29,400 nt of DNA from a virus. Made by a program: the position numbers and the translations under genes. Below, piece after piece: positions 1 through 7,812 of the stretch (its first letter is position 1; each line of letters begins with the position of its first letter). The notes under the pieces are model-generated. The model saw nothing but the letters and a program-made list of their open reading frames with translations, made no database searches and was not told the origin of the DNA. The stretch lies in the IMG/VR virus record IMGVR_UViG_3300018476_000158, positions 1-29,400 of that record; one strand, given 5' to 3'.

Positions 1-36
1 CATCTGCACACTTCTCACAACCGGCTACTGTTGGTC

Positions 37-1143
37 TCAGGGACTTGTCACGTGAGTTATCTGACGTTCGCGCGCCAGCGCGTCCGTCCAGACCTCAGCC
101 CAGCGCCAAGCGTGATCGTTCAACCTCAGCTGCGCGGCTACCGATCGTCCGGCGTCCGCTAGTTCGGCGCGTCGGTTAGCGTCCGTCAGTAGTGATCGCA
201 GCGTCCGGTACCAGTCTTTCGGCCGGTCGGCTAGTAGGCCGCAGCCGAGCTCGTGCAGTCGTCGATACTCCGCACGCGGTGAACCGACCCAAGGGACGCC
301 GACGGCCGACAGCTCCAGCGGCTTCAGCCAAGACTTGGCAGCGTTGAACCGCGTGTCGGCCAGCGGCGTGATCCCGACACCGATCTGCGCGACGGCCTGC
401 GGCCAGTCGGCGAGATCGACCACGCCGGTCGGTCGCTCGACGAGCTCGTCACCGCCAGCGATGCCGAACGCGTTAGCCACGCCGTTAGCGTGGCTGGTGA
501 CGTGAAACCTCGTTCCACTCGACACCAGTCGCGCGACGGCGTTTCCGACCGCGTCGGGATCGTTGGGGTGCGACTGAAGCGACGCCGGCCAGCCGAGTAG
601 GTCCGAGTCCTCGTGCTCGACGGTGAAGTACTGGTCGGGTAGGTAGTTCGGAATGACGACACCGTTGCCGTTCGCTCCGTACTGTCGCGCCAGCGTCGGC
701 GTCGTGCAGACGACCAGTGTCGCCGCGCGACAAGCCTCACCTAGGTACCGCCACGAGTGCTTGTGAGGCTTGCCGACGTACCACTCGCTGCGCTTGGGGT
801 GCAGCATCGTCCACGCGGGATTGTCTGGGTGAATTGACGTCAGGTCGTCGTCGACGTCGATGACGACCGCCACGCCCTTACGTCGAATGACGCTGACCGC
901 TTGCGCCAGATACTTGTGCGTGACGCGCTGGAGGACGACGACGTTGGCCTGCGGTGGGATGTTGACGTCGACTACCGTGTCGTCACGATCGTCGATGACC
1001 ATTTCGACGTGGCGCTGCTGGTTGGACACGATCGTGACGTCGACGCCCTGACGCTGAAGCGCCTCGGCGGGCCAGATCGTTCTGAAGTGACCACAGCCGT
1101 ACCGGTCAGCTGGGTACACGACCACGTGTAGATCTTCAGTCAC
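37..1143 (-). CDS. GT-B (GT4-like) glycosyltransferase
   Basis: Probable glycosyltransferase that transfers a sugar from an activated nucleotide donor; 368 aa from the chosen start. The N-terminal half begins with a strand and a Gly-rich loop (YPADRYGCGHFR) like GT-B proteins. A mid-protein hinge carries GW...SHPND near residues 184-195. The C-terminal donor-site region reads GITPLADTRFNAAKSWLKPL around residues 258-277, followed by E-L-S-A-V-G-V-P, the usual place of the conserved acidic residue in GT4-like enzymes. The GTG at 1143 is preferred over the GTG at 1173 because AAGGAG lies 6 nt upstream and it makes a GTGA overlap with the preceding gene's stop. It is the last complete gene of the sugar cassette. 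The acceptor is unknown; a virion protein or the growing glycan is inferred from position. Confidence 0.8.
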   Translation of the reverse strand: MTEDLHVVVYPADRYGCGHFRTIWPAEALQRQGVDVTIVSNQQRHVEMVIDDRDDTVVDVNIPPQANVVVLQRVTHKYLAQAVSVIRRKGVAVVIDVDDDLTSIHPDNPAWTMLHPKRSEWYVGKPHKHSWRYLGEACRAATLVVCTTPTLARQYGANGNGVVIPNYLPDQYFTVEHEDSDLLGWPASLQSHPNDPDAVGNAVARLVSSGTRFHVTSHANGVANAFGIAGGDELVERPTGVVDLADWPQAVAQIGVGITPLADTRFNAAKSWLKPLELSAVGVPWVGSPRAEYRRLHELGCGLLADRPKDWYRTLRSLLTDANRRAELADAGRSVAAQLRLNDHAWRWAEVWTDALARERQITHVTSP

Positions 1144-1802
1144 CGTCGTCTCCTTGAGCCCGCGGATTTCCACGGTCGACCCGACGTGTTACCGCCGTGC
1201 CAGTGCCACCGCCACGTACGCTCGGGAACGTGCGCGAACGTAGCTCCTACGTCCAGTAGCTTTCGCCACAGCGCCCAGTCCTCGCAGCAGTTCTCGGGCC
1301 ACTCGGGACTGTTCAACGTTGGGAAGCCACCGACCTCCTCGAGCAGCGTACGGCGCACCAGCACCGTAATCGGGATGAAGTTGTTGCGCGTCCGCAGCTC
1401 CTCACGGTGGAGGTCGCCGAACGGCAACCCGAACGGCGTGATCAACCTGTTGCCGACCCGGATGCGCAGCGGGTCGTTGCGCGTGATGTCGTTGCCGGCG
1501 TTGTCCACGATCGTGAACCACGGGTACACCAGATCCGCACCGGTCTCGTCCGCACAACGCCGCAGCAGCTCGACGTGATTGGGCAGCAGTTCGTCGTCGT
1601 CGTCCAGGAACGCTATCCAGTCGGTACCAGCCAGCTGCCAGGCGCGGTTACGCGTCGGTCCAGCGCCCTCGGCGTCGGTGTCCGACGCGACGCAGACGTC
1701 TATCGGTTGGTACGTCTGCACGCTGACCGACTCGACGGCGCGTCGCAGCAGATGCTCTCGTTCGGGAAACGTCGGAATGCAGACTGCGACGTCGGGCGTC
1801 AC
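1140..1802 (-). CDS. Family 2-like glycosyltransferase
   Basis: A 220-aa GT-A fold glycosyltransferase. It starts with the first-strand signature V-A-V-C-I-P-T-F near residues 5-12 and has a DDDDE metal/nucleotide-binding motif at residues 67-71. An E-D-W motif near 174-176 (the usual catalytic-base region) and a late W-H-W-H-G segment complete the family pattern. The start is GTG at 1802, forming a GTGA overlap with the stop of the dehydrogenase gene upstream; the ribosome site is weak, so translational coupling is likely. Its own stop overlaps the GTG of the next glycosyltransferase. There is no membrane segment, so it should act in the cytoplasm. Donor and acceptor cannot be read from the sequence. 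Confidence 0.82.
   Translation of the reverse strand: MTPDVAVCIPTFPEREHLLRRAVESVSVQTYQPIDVCVASDTDAEGAGPTRNRAWQLAGTDWIAFLDDDDELLPNHVELLRRCADETGADLVYPWFTIVDNAGNDITRNDPLRIRVGNRLITPFGLPFGDLHREELRTRNNFIPITVLVRRTLLEEVGGFPTLNSPEWPENCCEDWALWRKLLDVGATFAHVPERTWRWHWHGGNTSGRPWKSAGSRRRR
1150..1155 (-). promoter_or_regulatory. Ribosome binding site deciding the 1143 start
   Basis: AAGGAG on the minus strand, 6 nt before the GTG at 1143. It lies inside the end of the preceding glycosyltransferase gene and selects the internal GTG rather than the GTG at 1173. Confidence 0.7.
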
Positions 1803-3004
1803 CGCTTTCGTCCCGGCGTGACTACCGTGACTTCCGACAACTTCGGGACATAACCGAACGGGTCGATGACGACGCTACCCTTCGGAAATTCGACCGTGCG
1901 AAACTGTTCGTGCTTCGTCGCCAGAACGTACAGCGCTGGGTAGAGTCCGACGTCGCCGTCGAAGTACTCGAAGTGACGAAACTGCAACTCACGATCACGT
2001 AGGTACTCGGCGAGTAGGATAGCCGGTGAACCGGACATCATCTCGACGTTTGGCTTATACGACCGACCGAGAACGATCACCGCCAGTCCAGTCAACTCTC
2101 GCCAGTGCAGTACCAGGTCGGCCAGTCGTTCGGTCTGTGCCTCACGCGCTCGCGTTAGAAAGCCCATCAAGTCGACGGACAGTCCGTAGCGTTGCGCCAG
2201 CGCGGACAGCGCAACGTTGTCGCGCGGGTGACACGCACCGCCGTCACCCATGCCAGCGCGCAGATACCTCGTCGAGATGATCCGATCCGTGGCGTACTCG
2301 AGTGTGTCGATCACGTCGTCGACGTCGGCACCGGTCGCCTCGCACATCTCGGCCATCGTGTTCGCGTACACGATCTTCATCGAGATAAACGTGTTGTACG
2401 CGACCTTGGTGAGCTCGGCCGACGCGATCGACGTGGTTGGGTTAGGCGCGTCGTGAATCGGCCGGTACAGCTGCTCGACGGGTACCACGTCCGGATGGTG
2501 ATCGGCACCAAAGAGAATCATCTCTGGATTGATGAAGTCGTCGACGACCGTCCCCATGGCGATGAAGAACGGGTGGTAGACCGGCTTTACCCAGGGGTTC
2601 AGCAGCGGTCGTAGGTAGCGGTCGAACGTACCGGGCAGGACCGTCGAGACCACGACCAGCGTGATCTCCTTGCGCTGAAGCTCGGCCTCGTTGCAGACCT
2701 CACGTACGGCGTTGACCAGGTAGGCGTACTCGAACTCGCGCGGCGTTGTTGGCGCGACCGTCTCGCCGCCGTACGCCAGTGGGTGCGGCGTCTGGACTGC
2801 GACGTAGACGACGTTGTCGGTCTCGGCGACCACCTTGGCTACCGTGTCGCAGAGTTCGATGGGAGGTAGTCCCTCCCACGTGTACTCGTTGGGATCGACG
2901 CCGCGAACGTCGTAGCCCCAGACGGCGTGCTCACCGTGGTAGGCGAGTGCGGCAGCGCAAGGCGCACCGAGCTTCCCGAGTCCGATCCAACCGACGCTAC
3001 TCAC
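1799..3004 (-). CDS. UDP-glucose/GDP-mannose 6-dehydrogenase family protein
   Basis: A 401-aa NAD-dependent nucleotide-sugar dehydrogenase, a family that oxidises the C6 alcohol of a UDP- or GDP-hexose to a uronic acid in two steps. The N-terminal Rossmann motif is WIGLGKLG (glycines at residues 8, 10 and 13). The central helix carries the conserved K and N of ELTKVAYN (residues 200 and 204). The catalytic cysteine lies in GGACHPRD at residue 258; the family consensus is GGxCxPKD, so a Lys is replaced by Arg here. The GTG at 3004 is chosen because TAGGAG sits 5 nt upstream and the Rossmann strand follows at once; upstream in-frame codons only read through the neighbouring gene. It probably supplies a uronic-acid donor to the adjacent glycosyltransferases. 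Whether the base is UDP or GDP is unknown. Confidence 0.85.
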   Translation of the reverse strand: MSSVGWIGLGKLGAPCAAALAYHGEHAVWGYDVRGVDPNEYTWEGLPPIELCDTVAKVVAETDNVVYVAVQTPHPLAYGGETVAPTTPREFEYAYLVNAVREVCNEAELQRKEITLVVVSTVLPGTFDRYLRPLLNPWVKPVYHPFFIAMGTVVDDFINPEMILFGADHHPDVVPVEQLYRPIHDAPNPTTSIASAELTKVAYNTFISMKIVYANTMAEMCEATGADVDDVIDTLEYATDRIISTRYLRAGMGDGGACHPRDNVALSALAQRYGLSVDLMGFLTRAREAQTERLADLVLHWRELTGLAVIVLGRSYKPNVEMMSGSPAILLAEYLRDRELQFRHFEYFDGDVGLYPALYVLATKHEQFRTVEFPKGSVVIDPFGYVPKLSEVTVVTPGRKR

Positions 3005-3009
3005 ACGCT

Positions 3010-3015
3010 CTCCTA
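3010..3015 (-). promoter_or_regulatory. Ribosome binding site overlapping the upstream stop
   Basis: TAGGAG on the minus strand, 5 nt before the GTG at 3004. Its first three bases are the TAG stop of the RmlB-like gene, so termination and re-initiation are coupled. Confidence 0.65.
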
Positions 3016-3951
3016 CTGGTCGAGGTACCACCTCACGGTGCGTTCCAGTGCATCGTCGAACGTGACGCGTGGCGTCCAGTTGCCGGGCAGCACTGGGTAG
3101 TGCTGATCGTATCCGGGTCGATACTGCGTCACGTCGTACACCTGCCACTTGGGAGTGACACCGACGATACGGGCGGCCGCCTCGACCAGTTCGAGGTTGT
3201 TGAACGTCCGCTGACCGGGCAGCTGAAGTCGACCTGCCGGCCTACCGCGACGTAGCTCGGCGAGCAGTTCGTCGACGACGTTGCCGACGTACGAGTAGTG
3301 TCGAGTCCCGAGCTTGCCGTCGGCGGTGTGCACCTGAACGATACGACCGTTCCGCAGGTCGTCGACGACGATCGGCAGGAACGCGCCGTCCTGCTGGCGT
3401 TCGCCGATCATGTTCGCGCTGTTCACTATCGTCAACGGCAGTCGGTAGGTGCGCGCCCACGCCAGACAGAGTGACTCCTGCGCGGCCTTCGACGCCGCGT
3501 ATGGGCTCGACGGTTGGTAGTCGGTGACGCTGGTCGGTTCGTTAGGCCCATACACCTCGTCGGTCGACATCTGCACGAACCGGTCAACGCGTATGTCGCG
3601 CGCGAAGTCCAGCACGTTCAGCGTCAGCCGCACGTTGTTGTCGACGAACGTCAACGGGTCGCGAATCGACTCGTCGACGTGCGACCGCGAGGCGACGTTA
3701 ACGACGTCCGTGACGCCGTGCGTCAGTGCGAAGTCAGTCTGTCGCGCCGTGAACGGAACCGTTAGGTCGTGCGTGATCGACATCACACGCTCTCGATCCC
3801 AGTTGCAGGCCTCGAGCAGGTTGACGAACTTACCGCCAGACGTGAACGAGTCGACGCTGATCACGTCCCAGTCGGTCTCCTCGAGGATGCGCTGGATCAG
3901 GTGACTGCCGACGAAGCCCGCGCCGCCGGTGACGAGTACGGTTCGTGTCAC
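3013..3951 (-). CDS. RmlB-like NDP-sugar 4,6-dehydratase (extended SDR)
   Basis: A 312-aa extended short-chain dehydrogenase/reductase. The NAD-binding glycine motif TGGAGFVG lies at residues 8-15. STDEVYG at about 129-135 and YAASK at 151-155 supply the T-D-E and Y-x3-K residues typical of dTDP-glucose 4,6-dehydratases. UDP-glucuronate decarboxylases usually have Ser in place of that Asp, so the dehydratase reading is favoured. The product would be a 4-keto-6-deoxy NDP-sugar. The start is GTG at 3951 in a GTGA overlap with the upstream glycosyltransferase stop; a longer reading from 4041 only covers that neighbour. It is followed within 8 nt by the dehydrogenase. An epimerase role cannot be excluded. 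Confidence 0.85.
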   Translation of the reverse strand: MTRTVLVTGGAGFVGSHLIQRILEETDWDVISVDSFTSGGKFVNLLEACNWDRERVMSITHDLTVPFTARQTDFALTHGVTDVVNVASRSHVDESIRDPLTFVDNNVRLTLNVLDFARDIRVDRFVQMSTDEVYGPNEPTSVTDYQPSSPYAASKAAQESLCLAWARTYRLPLTIVNSANMIGERQQDGAFLPIVVDDLRNGRIVQVHTADGKLGTRHYSYVGNVVDELLAELRRGRPAGRLQLPGQRTFNNLELVEAAARIVGVTPKWQVYDVTQYRPGYDQHYPVLPGNWTPRVTFDDALERTVRWYLDQ

Positions 3952-4595
3952 AGCGCACTCGCCGGATGGTACGAAAAGTTTTCGTGGTGAATAGGCGTTC
4001 GTCTGGGACGGTCGCGACTCATGACGCGATTCGGACGCCACAGCGTGTCGGTCGACGATGAGTGGTAAAAATACATGATGTCGTCAATGTAACACTCAGT
4101 CTTAGCGTGTCCACGCACCTGGTCAGCCCAGCTCATATCCTCGGGCGGATCACCGCGTCGAAAGTCACCCAGCAACGCCAGTTGACGACGGATTGGGTTG
4201 AGGTGACTAACGTCACGATAGTGACCGTGACGACGTACAGCGTACGGAGGATTCTTAAGGCTGTGAAACGTCGGAAGCAGTTTTCTCTTGTCGACGTACG
4301 TCTGCATACGCCATCCTACGTAGTCGACGTCGGCGTCAAGGCACGCCATGACGCGTGCAACGTGATAGTCGGGTAGTTCGTCGTCGTCGTCGACAAACGA
4401 CACGTAGTCGGAGGTAGCGTGCTCGAGCAACGCCTGCCGTACGCATCCGAGCAGCTGCTCACCGTGGTTGTAGTACGCGCACACGGTGACGTTGCCGTCG
4501 TACGGTTCGGTCTGCGCGAGCAGTCCGGTCAGTAGACGTTCAAATCGAGACCGTCGCTGACCGACGGTCGCAATGAGTATCGTCCACGTCGTCAT
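3948..4595 (-). CDS. Family 2-like glycosyltransferase
   Basis: A 215-aa GT-A type glycosyltransferase. It opens with TWTILIATVGQR, has a DDDDE motif at residues 69-73 and an E-D-M-S-W-A-D segment at 152-158, the usual catalytic-base position. A late Y-x-Y-H-S-S segment is also present. The ATG at 4595 has no good ribosome site of its own. Instead a 13-codon mini-ORF with a strong site ends 4 nt upstream, suggesting translation by re-initiation. The stop overlaps the GTG of the RmlB-like gene. It has only weak motif-level resemblance to the other two GT2 genes here, so it is probably a distinct specificity rather than a recent duplicate. Confidence 0.75.
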   Translation of the reverse strand: MTTWTILIATVGQRRSRFERLLTGLLAQTEPYDGNVTVCAYYNHGEQLLGCVRQALLEHATSDYVSFVDDDDELPDYHVARVMACLDADVDYVGWRMQTYVDKRKLLPTFHSLKNPPYAVRRHGHYRDVSHLNPIRRQLALLGDFRRGDPPEDMSWADQVRGHAKTECYIDDIMYFYHSSSTDTLWRPNRVMSRDRPRRTPIHHENFSYHPASAL

Positions 4596-4599
4596 AGCG

Positions 4600-4641
4600 C
4601 TACGCGAGATCTGCCGCGTCGAATCCGTTGATGACCCACAC
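4600..4641 (-). CDS. 13-codon leader mini-ORF (MWVINGFDAADLA)
   Basis: GTG at 4641 overlaps the TAG stop of the methyltransferase gene (TAGTG). The 13 codons end at TAG 4602-4600, 4 nt before the ATG of the following glycosyltransferase. A clear AAGGAG lies at 4648-4653, 6 nt from the GTG, whereas the glycosyltransferase ATG has no such site. I see no homologous family in so short a peptide. It may be a coupling leader that brings ribosomes to the next gene, or the relic of a longer gene. It is called from spacing and ribosome-site logic only. Confidence 0.45.
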   Translation of the reverse strand: MWVINGFDAADLA

Positions 4642-5390
4642 TATCTTCTCCTTAGGACGGCACCGAGGTAGCGGCCGTCTGGTGTCAGGTACTCACAACG
4701 TTCGACGTCGAAGAGGTCACCGAACCACGTGGTCAGCTTAGCGGAGTCGTACCAGTCGGCGTAGTCGCCGACGTCGTCGAAGAAGCGTACGAACTGGTCG
4801 AACCTAGCGTGACGCTCGGTTGCATCACGTGGTGGTTCGGTGCCGGTCGCGATCCGCCAGCCGACGTCGGAGTACACCATGAGTCGGATCTCGCCGCTGG
4901 GACGCAACAACTCGTGCGCACGTTTCACGATCGCGCGTGGCCACCGTACGTGGTGCAGTACACCGTTGCAGTAGAACACGTCAAACGAGCCACTCGGTGA
5001 GTCGACGTACGGGTAGCGATCGGAGACTAGGTGCACGTTCGTCGGTAGTTGGTCGTATAACGCCAGCACGCGTGCGGCGAGCCAGCCGTTGTCCTCGCTC
5101 AAGTCCGCCAGCGCGACGAAGTTACCGGCGATCGACAACTCGAGGGCTTCGACGCCGACACCGCAACCGAAGTCAAGCACGTCCTTTCCGGTCAGCTCAT
5201 CGAGACCCATGACGTCACGCCAACGGTTCTCGTGGTTACGTGTTCCGCTGTACCGCGTACGACGCATTCGGTCGACGGTAGCCTTGAGCTTCCTGTTCGA
5301 CCACGTGCGCATTTCAGCTGACGAGACGTATCCCACGTCGTCGACCGGTGGCTGTGACCAAGCTGCAACGTGCTGCTCCCACGTAGTCAC
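4641..5390 (-). CDS. Class I SAM-dependent methyltransferase
   Basis: A 249-aa methyltransferase. Motif I is VLDFGCGVGVEA at residues 71-82, an acidic A-D-L-S-E follows at 95-99, and the post-motif FDVFYCNGVLHHV and LRPSGEIRLMVY segments match the Methyltransf_11/25 type fold. The start is GTG at 5390 in a GTGA overlap with the upstream glycosyltransferase, with GGTGA just ahead. It lies inside the sugar cassette, so methylation of a sugar hydroxyl on the virion glycan is the most reasonable inference. The substrate is not visible, and a protein or nucleic acid target is possible but less likely in this setting. The stop TAG is shared with the mini-ORF start. Confidence 0.8.
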   Translation of the reverse strand: MTTWEQHVAAWSQPPVDDVGYVSSAEMRTWSNRKLKATVDRMRRTRYSGTRNHENRWRDVMGLDELTGKDVLDFGCGVGVEALELSIAGNFVALADLSEDNGWLAARVLALYDQLPTNVHLVSDRYPYVDSPSGSFDVFYCNGVLHHVRWPRAIVKRAHELLRPSGEIRLMVYSDVGWRIATGTEPPRDATERHARFDQFVRFFDDVGDYADWYDSAKLTTWFGDLFDVERCEYLTPDGRYLGAVLRRR

Positions 5391-6082
5391 TTATCACCGT
5401 AACTCTCGATGAACGTGCGCAACAGCGCGACGTCGTTCTGTCGCTCCGACGCGCGCTGCGCGTAGATCCGGCCGACGTCGTCCCGCTGGTGTCGCACCAG
5501 TCGTTCCTGGTGCGTCTGATCCCACTCACCCTTGCCGGCGACCGGATGCATGTGCTCGGTGTAGACGTCCGGTAGGTAGCGGCGACGACCCAGCGCGTCG
5601 GCGACCTCGGTCAACCACAAGTCGTTGTAGTCGCTCGAAAAGTACGGTGGCACGAAGTAGCCGATCGCGTCGACCCAGTTACGGTGTAGGAAGCCGTGCG
5701 TGCCGATTCGATCGTGCTGGAATCCGTCGTCACCGTGGACGAACAGGATCTTATCGTCGCTGGCCTCGAACTCGGCTAGGACGCGCGCGTCCCAACCGTC
5801 GCTGCGAAAGACGATGTCGTCGCCGCAGTGCATCATCACCGGGTAGTAGGCCGCCTCGGCGCAGAGGTTCCACATCTGCGACAGGACGATGCGTTCCTCA
5901 CCGCCGTAGACGACCTGCGCGCCGTGCCCGAAGATCTCGTCCAGTGTCTCTTGCCGGCGAGGGTCGTCGCGGTCGACGTAGAAGATGAACTCGACCTCGG
6001 TGTCGGCCGTGTCGAACGCCGACGTCAGTAGTCGCTTGACGTTGTCCGGCCGGTTGCGGGTCGGTACCAGTACTGAGATCAT
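5387..6082 (-). CDS. Family 2-like glycosyltransferase
   Basis: A 231-aa protein with a GT-A fold start (SVLVPTRNRPDNVKRLL) and a C-G-D-D-I motif at residues 86-90 in the usual metal-binding position. A Y-N-D-L-W-L-T segment in the second half resembles the catalytic-base region of GT2 relatives. It is the first gene of the sugar cassette after the tail genes. The ATG at 6082 has no obvious ribosome site; a short open frame (6079-6108) starting in a GTGA overlap with the tail gene stop ends in an ATGA overlap with this ATG, so coupling is possible. The stop overlaps the methyltransferase GTG. Donor and acceptor are unknown. Confidence 0.72.
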   Translation of the reverse strand: MISVLVPTRNRPDNVKRLLTSAFDTADTEVEFIFYVDRDDPRRQETLDEIFGHGAQVVYGGEERIVLSQMWNLCAEAAYYPVMMHCGDDIVFRSDGWDARVLAEFEASDDKILFVHGDDGFQHDRIGTHGFLHRNWVDAIGYFVPPYFSSDYNDLWLTEVADALGRRRYLPDVYTEHMHPVAGKGEWDQTHQERLVRHQRDDVGRIYAQRASERQNDVALLRTFIESYGDK

Positions 6083-6104
6083 AGTGAGATACTACGCGGT
6101 GTCG

Positions 6105-6683
6105 TCACTGCCAGATCGGCTGCACGATCAGCTCACGGTTCTGCGACTCACCCGTTCCCGACGTGACGCGACCGGCGTTGCGAACGTTGTAGCTGTTCCC
6201 CGCCGTTAGTCCCGAGACGTAGAACGTCGCTCCGTACTCGTTGTCCTCAGCGCTCATGTTGTGGATCGCGCGCGCGTCGCTCGCCGCGAGTACCGTCGTG
6301 CCCGAGCCGATGACGGCACCGTTGCGCAGTACCCAACCGACGTAGGTTCGACCGGCAGTGAGGTTGTTGTCCAACCACGAACGCATGTGGATCAGCACGA
6401 CGCCCGACGGCGGTGCGACGAATGCGATCTGCGCCGGCGTGTTACTGGTCGTGAACGTCTCGGTGAACGACGTCGACGTGAAGTTGGCTAGCGCTGCCTG
6501 AAAGTTCTGCACCGTCGCGCCGGTAGCAAACTTGTTGGTGACCGTCTGTAGCGCCGTGATGTCGGCGTTCGTCGCGTTGAGCTCGGTCTCGACGGCCTCA
6601 GCGAGCGCCTGGATCTGCGCTGCACCGTTAGGCGGGTCGGTCAGTGCTGGGTAGGGAAACGCGAAGATAGGTGTCGTGGGCAC
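6105..6683 (-). CDS. Minor tail protein (putative jelly-roll tip or fibre protein)
   Basis: A 192-aa protein starting VPTTPIFAFPYPALTDPPNG. The N-terminus and the following helical Q-I-Q-A-L-A-E-A-V-E segment are typical of actinophage minor tail proteins, where such helices trimerise. The C-terminal 110 residues are beta-rich (VLIHMRSWLDNN, YVGWVLRNG, RELIVQPIW), resembling a small jelly-roll receptor-binding or tip domain. The GTG at 6683 is chosen because GAGGAGGT lies 8 nt upstream and the start falls right after the preceding gene's TAA; the alternative at 6701 overlaps that gene. It is the last tail gene before the glycosylation cassette. The exact role is inferred from position and fold impression. 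Confidence 0.62.
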   Translation of the reverse strand: MPTTPIFAFPYPALTDPPNGAAQIQALAEAVETELNATNADITALQTVTNKFATGATVQNFQAALANFTSTSFTETFTTSNTPAQIAFVAPPSGVVLIHMRSWLDNNLTAGRTYVGWVLRNGAVIGSGTTVLAASDARAIHNMSAEDNEYGATFYVSGLTAGNSYNVRNAGRVTSGTGESQNRELIVQPIWQ

Positions 6684-6684
6684 T

Positions 6685-7812
6685 TTAGAATACCTCCTCA
6701 CCGGAGTCGAGCGTAACGCGTGTACGCGTCGTTCCGGTCTGCGGTTGGTCGGCGGTCAGTGGCGTGGAGAGCGTGTCGAGTACGTGAACGACCGAACCGT
6801 CGCGCGCCGTGACGGTGATCGCGTCAAACACCTCGAGCGCCGGATTGGGCACGGTCTGAAAGTTGATGTTGAACGGCAGACCGACCGCCTGCAGCAGGAT
6901 CGAACGTGCGGCAGACAACGCACCCGACGCTGACGTCAAGAACGACGAGAAGTAGAACCGAGGTACCTTACCGAACCGGCCGAACCAGTACGTCGGGCTG
7001 TCCGGGTTGGTGTCATAGACGACGGCCGTAATCGGTGGCACGGTGTCGTCGGTCGTCTCGCCGGTCGCCACGACGGCGTTGTAGACGCCGTCACGCGTAA
7101 GTTCACGTGACAGTCTGACGAGGACGCCGTTCGCACCGGCGTTGACCTCGTAGACGGGCACGGTCGGATCGGGTGGATCCTCGATTCGAAGTTGTCCACG
7201 ATAGTCCCAAAACATGATCTTACCGTACGACTTCGCGATGTCGGCTAGGAAGCGGTAGCGATCCTCCTCCGCGACGTGCGTTGTGTCAAACTGTGCCGCG
7301 TCTGCGTCGAAGTCAAAGAGGATCGTCGCGGTCGGATAGATCTCGTGGACCAGCGTGTCGAAGACCTCAGCGATCGTCGTTCCACTGGCGAACTGGATCG
7401 GAATAGGAATGCGACCGTCGATGATACCGACCATGCGGTCGCTGCCCGAGATCTGAATGTCGCCGTCTGGTCCCTCATCCTGGTCGACCGAGTCGATGCG
7501 GAAGTAGCCGAGTGGCACGATCTCGACAGTGCCGTTGCCGTAGTCGACACCACGCTCGACGAACAGCTCGTTCCCGTACGGCGTCAGCAAGCTGTCCGTA
7601 CTCGCGGGCCAGCGTCGTATACCGAGTGTTGTGATGTCGACGGTCTGACGGACGTCCGCCTTGGCGTCGGCACGCACGTCACCGTCGACGATTCGGATCT
7701 CGACGCCCGTCGGTGCGGTACCCTCCTGGTACGCCGTGAGCACCTTGACGCGCGAGAACATCTTGTGACTACCGCGTATCGTGGAGAGAAACGCGTCGCT
7801 GACCGGTCTCAC
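6685..7812 (-). CDS. DUF5047-like minor tail / tail hub protein
   Basis: A 375-aa tail protein. Its N-terminal 120 residues (VSDAFLSTIRGSH, TGVEIRIVDGDV, DVRQTVDITTLG) match the pattern I associate with DUF5047 of actinophage minor tail proteins. The middle and C-terminal parts (ISGSDRMVGIIDGRI, FLADIAKSYGKIMFWDYRG) resemble tail hub or baseplate proteins of the gp27/Tal type that close the tail tube. GTG at 7812 overlaps the TAG stop of the upstream tail gene by one base; the longer reading to 7926 is an Arg-rich artefact of that gene. Its place after the tape measure and before the tip gene fits a hub role. Confidence 0.7.
   Translation of the reverse strand: MRPVSDAFLSTIRGSHKMFSRVKVLTAYQEGTAPTGVEIRIVDGDVRADAKADVRQTVDITTLGIRRWPASTDSLLTPYGNELFVERGVDYGNGTVEIVPLGYFRIDSVDQDEGPDGDIQISGSDRMVGIIDGRIPIPIQFASGTTIAEVFDTLVHEIYPTATILFDFDADAAQFDTTHVAEEDRYRFLADIAKSYGKIMFWDYRGQLRIEDPPDPTVPVYEVNAGANGVLVRLSRELTRDGVYNAVVATGETTDDTVPPITAVVYDTNPDSPTYWFGRFGKVPRFYFSSFLTSASGALSAARSILLQAVGLPFNINFQTVPNPALEVFDAITVTARDGSVVHVLDTLSTPLTADQPQTGTTRTRVTLDSGEEVF
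6692..6699 (-). promoter_or_regulatory. Strong ribosome binding site for the 6683 start
   Basis: GAGGAGGT on the minus strand, 8 nt before GTG 6683 and inside the end of the DUF5047-like gene. It decides against the longer reading from 6701. Confidence 0.7.

Noticed and set aside
1-36. Possible start of a next minus-strand gene (ATG at 3-1 with GAGAAG upstream)
   Set aside because: Only the start codon would be inside the window, and the ribosome site is mediocre; nothing can be said about a product.
1144-1173. Longer glycosyltransferase start at 1173
   Set aside because: The internal GTG at 1143 has AAGGAG at proper spacing and a GTGA overlap, while 1173 has neither.
3005-3148. N-terminal extension of the dehydrogenase (48 extra residues)
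   Set aside because: The extension is Arg-rich out-of-frame reading of the RmlB-like gene, and the Rossmann strand plus a ribosome site start at 3004.
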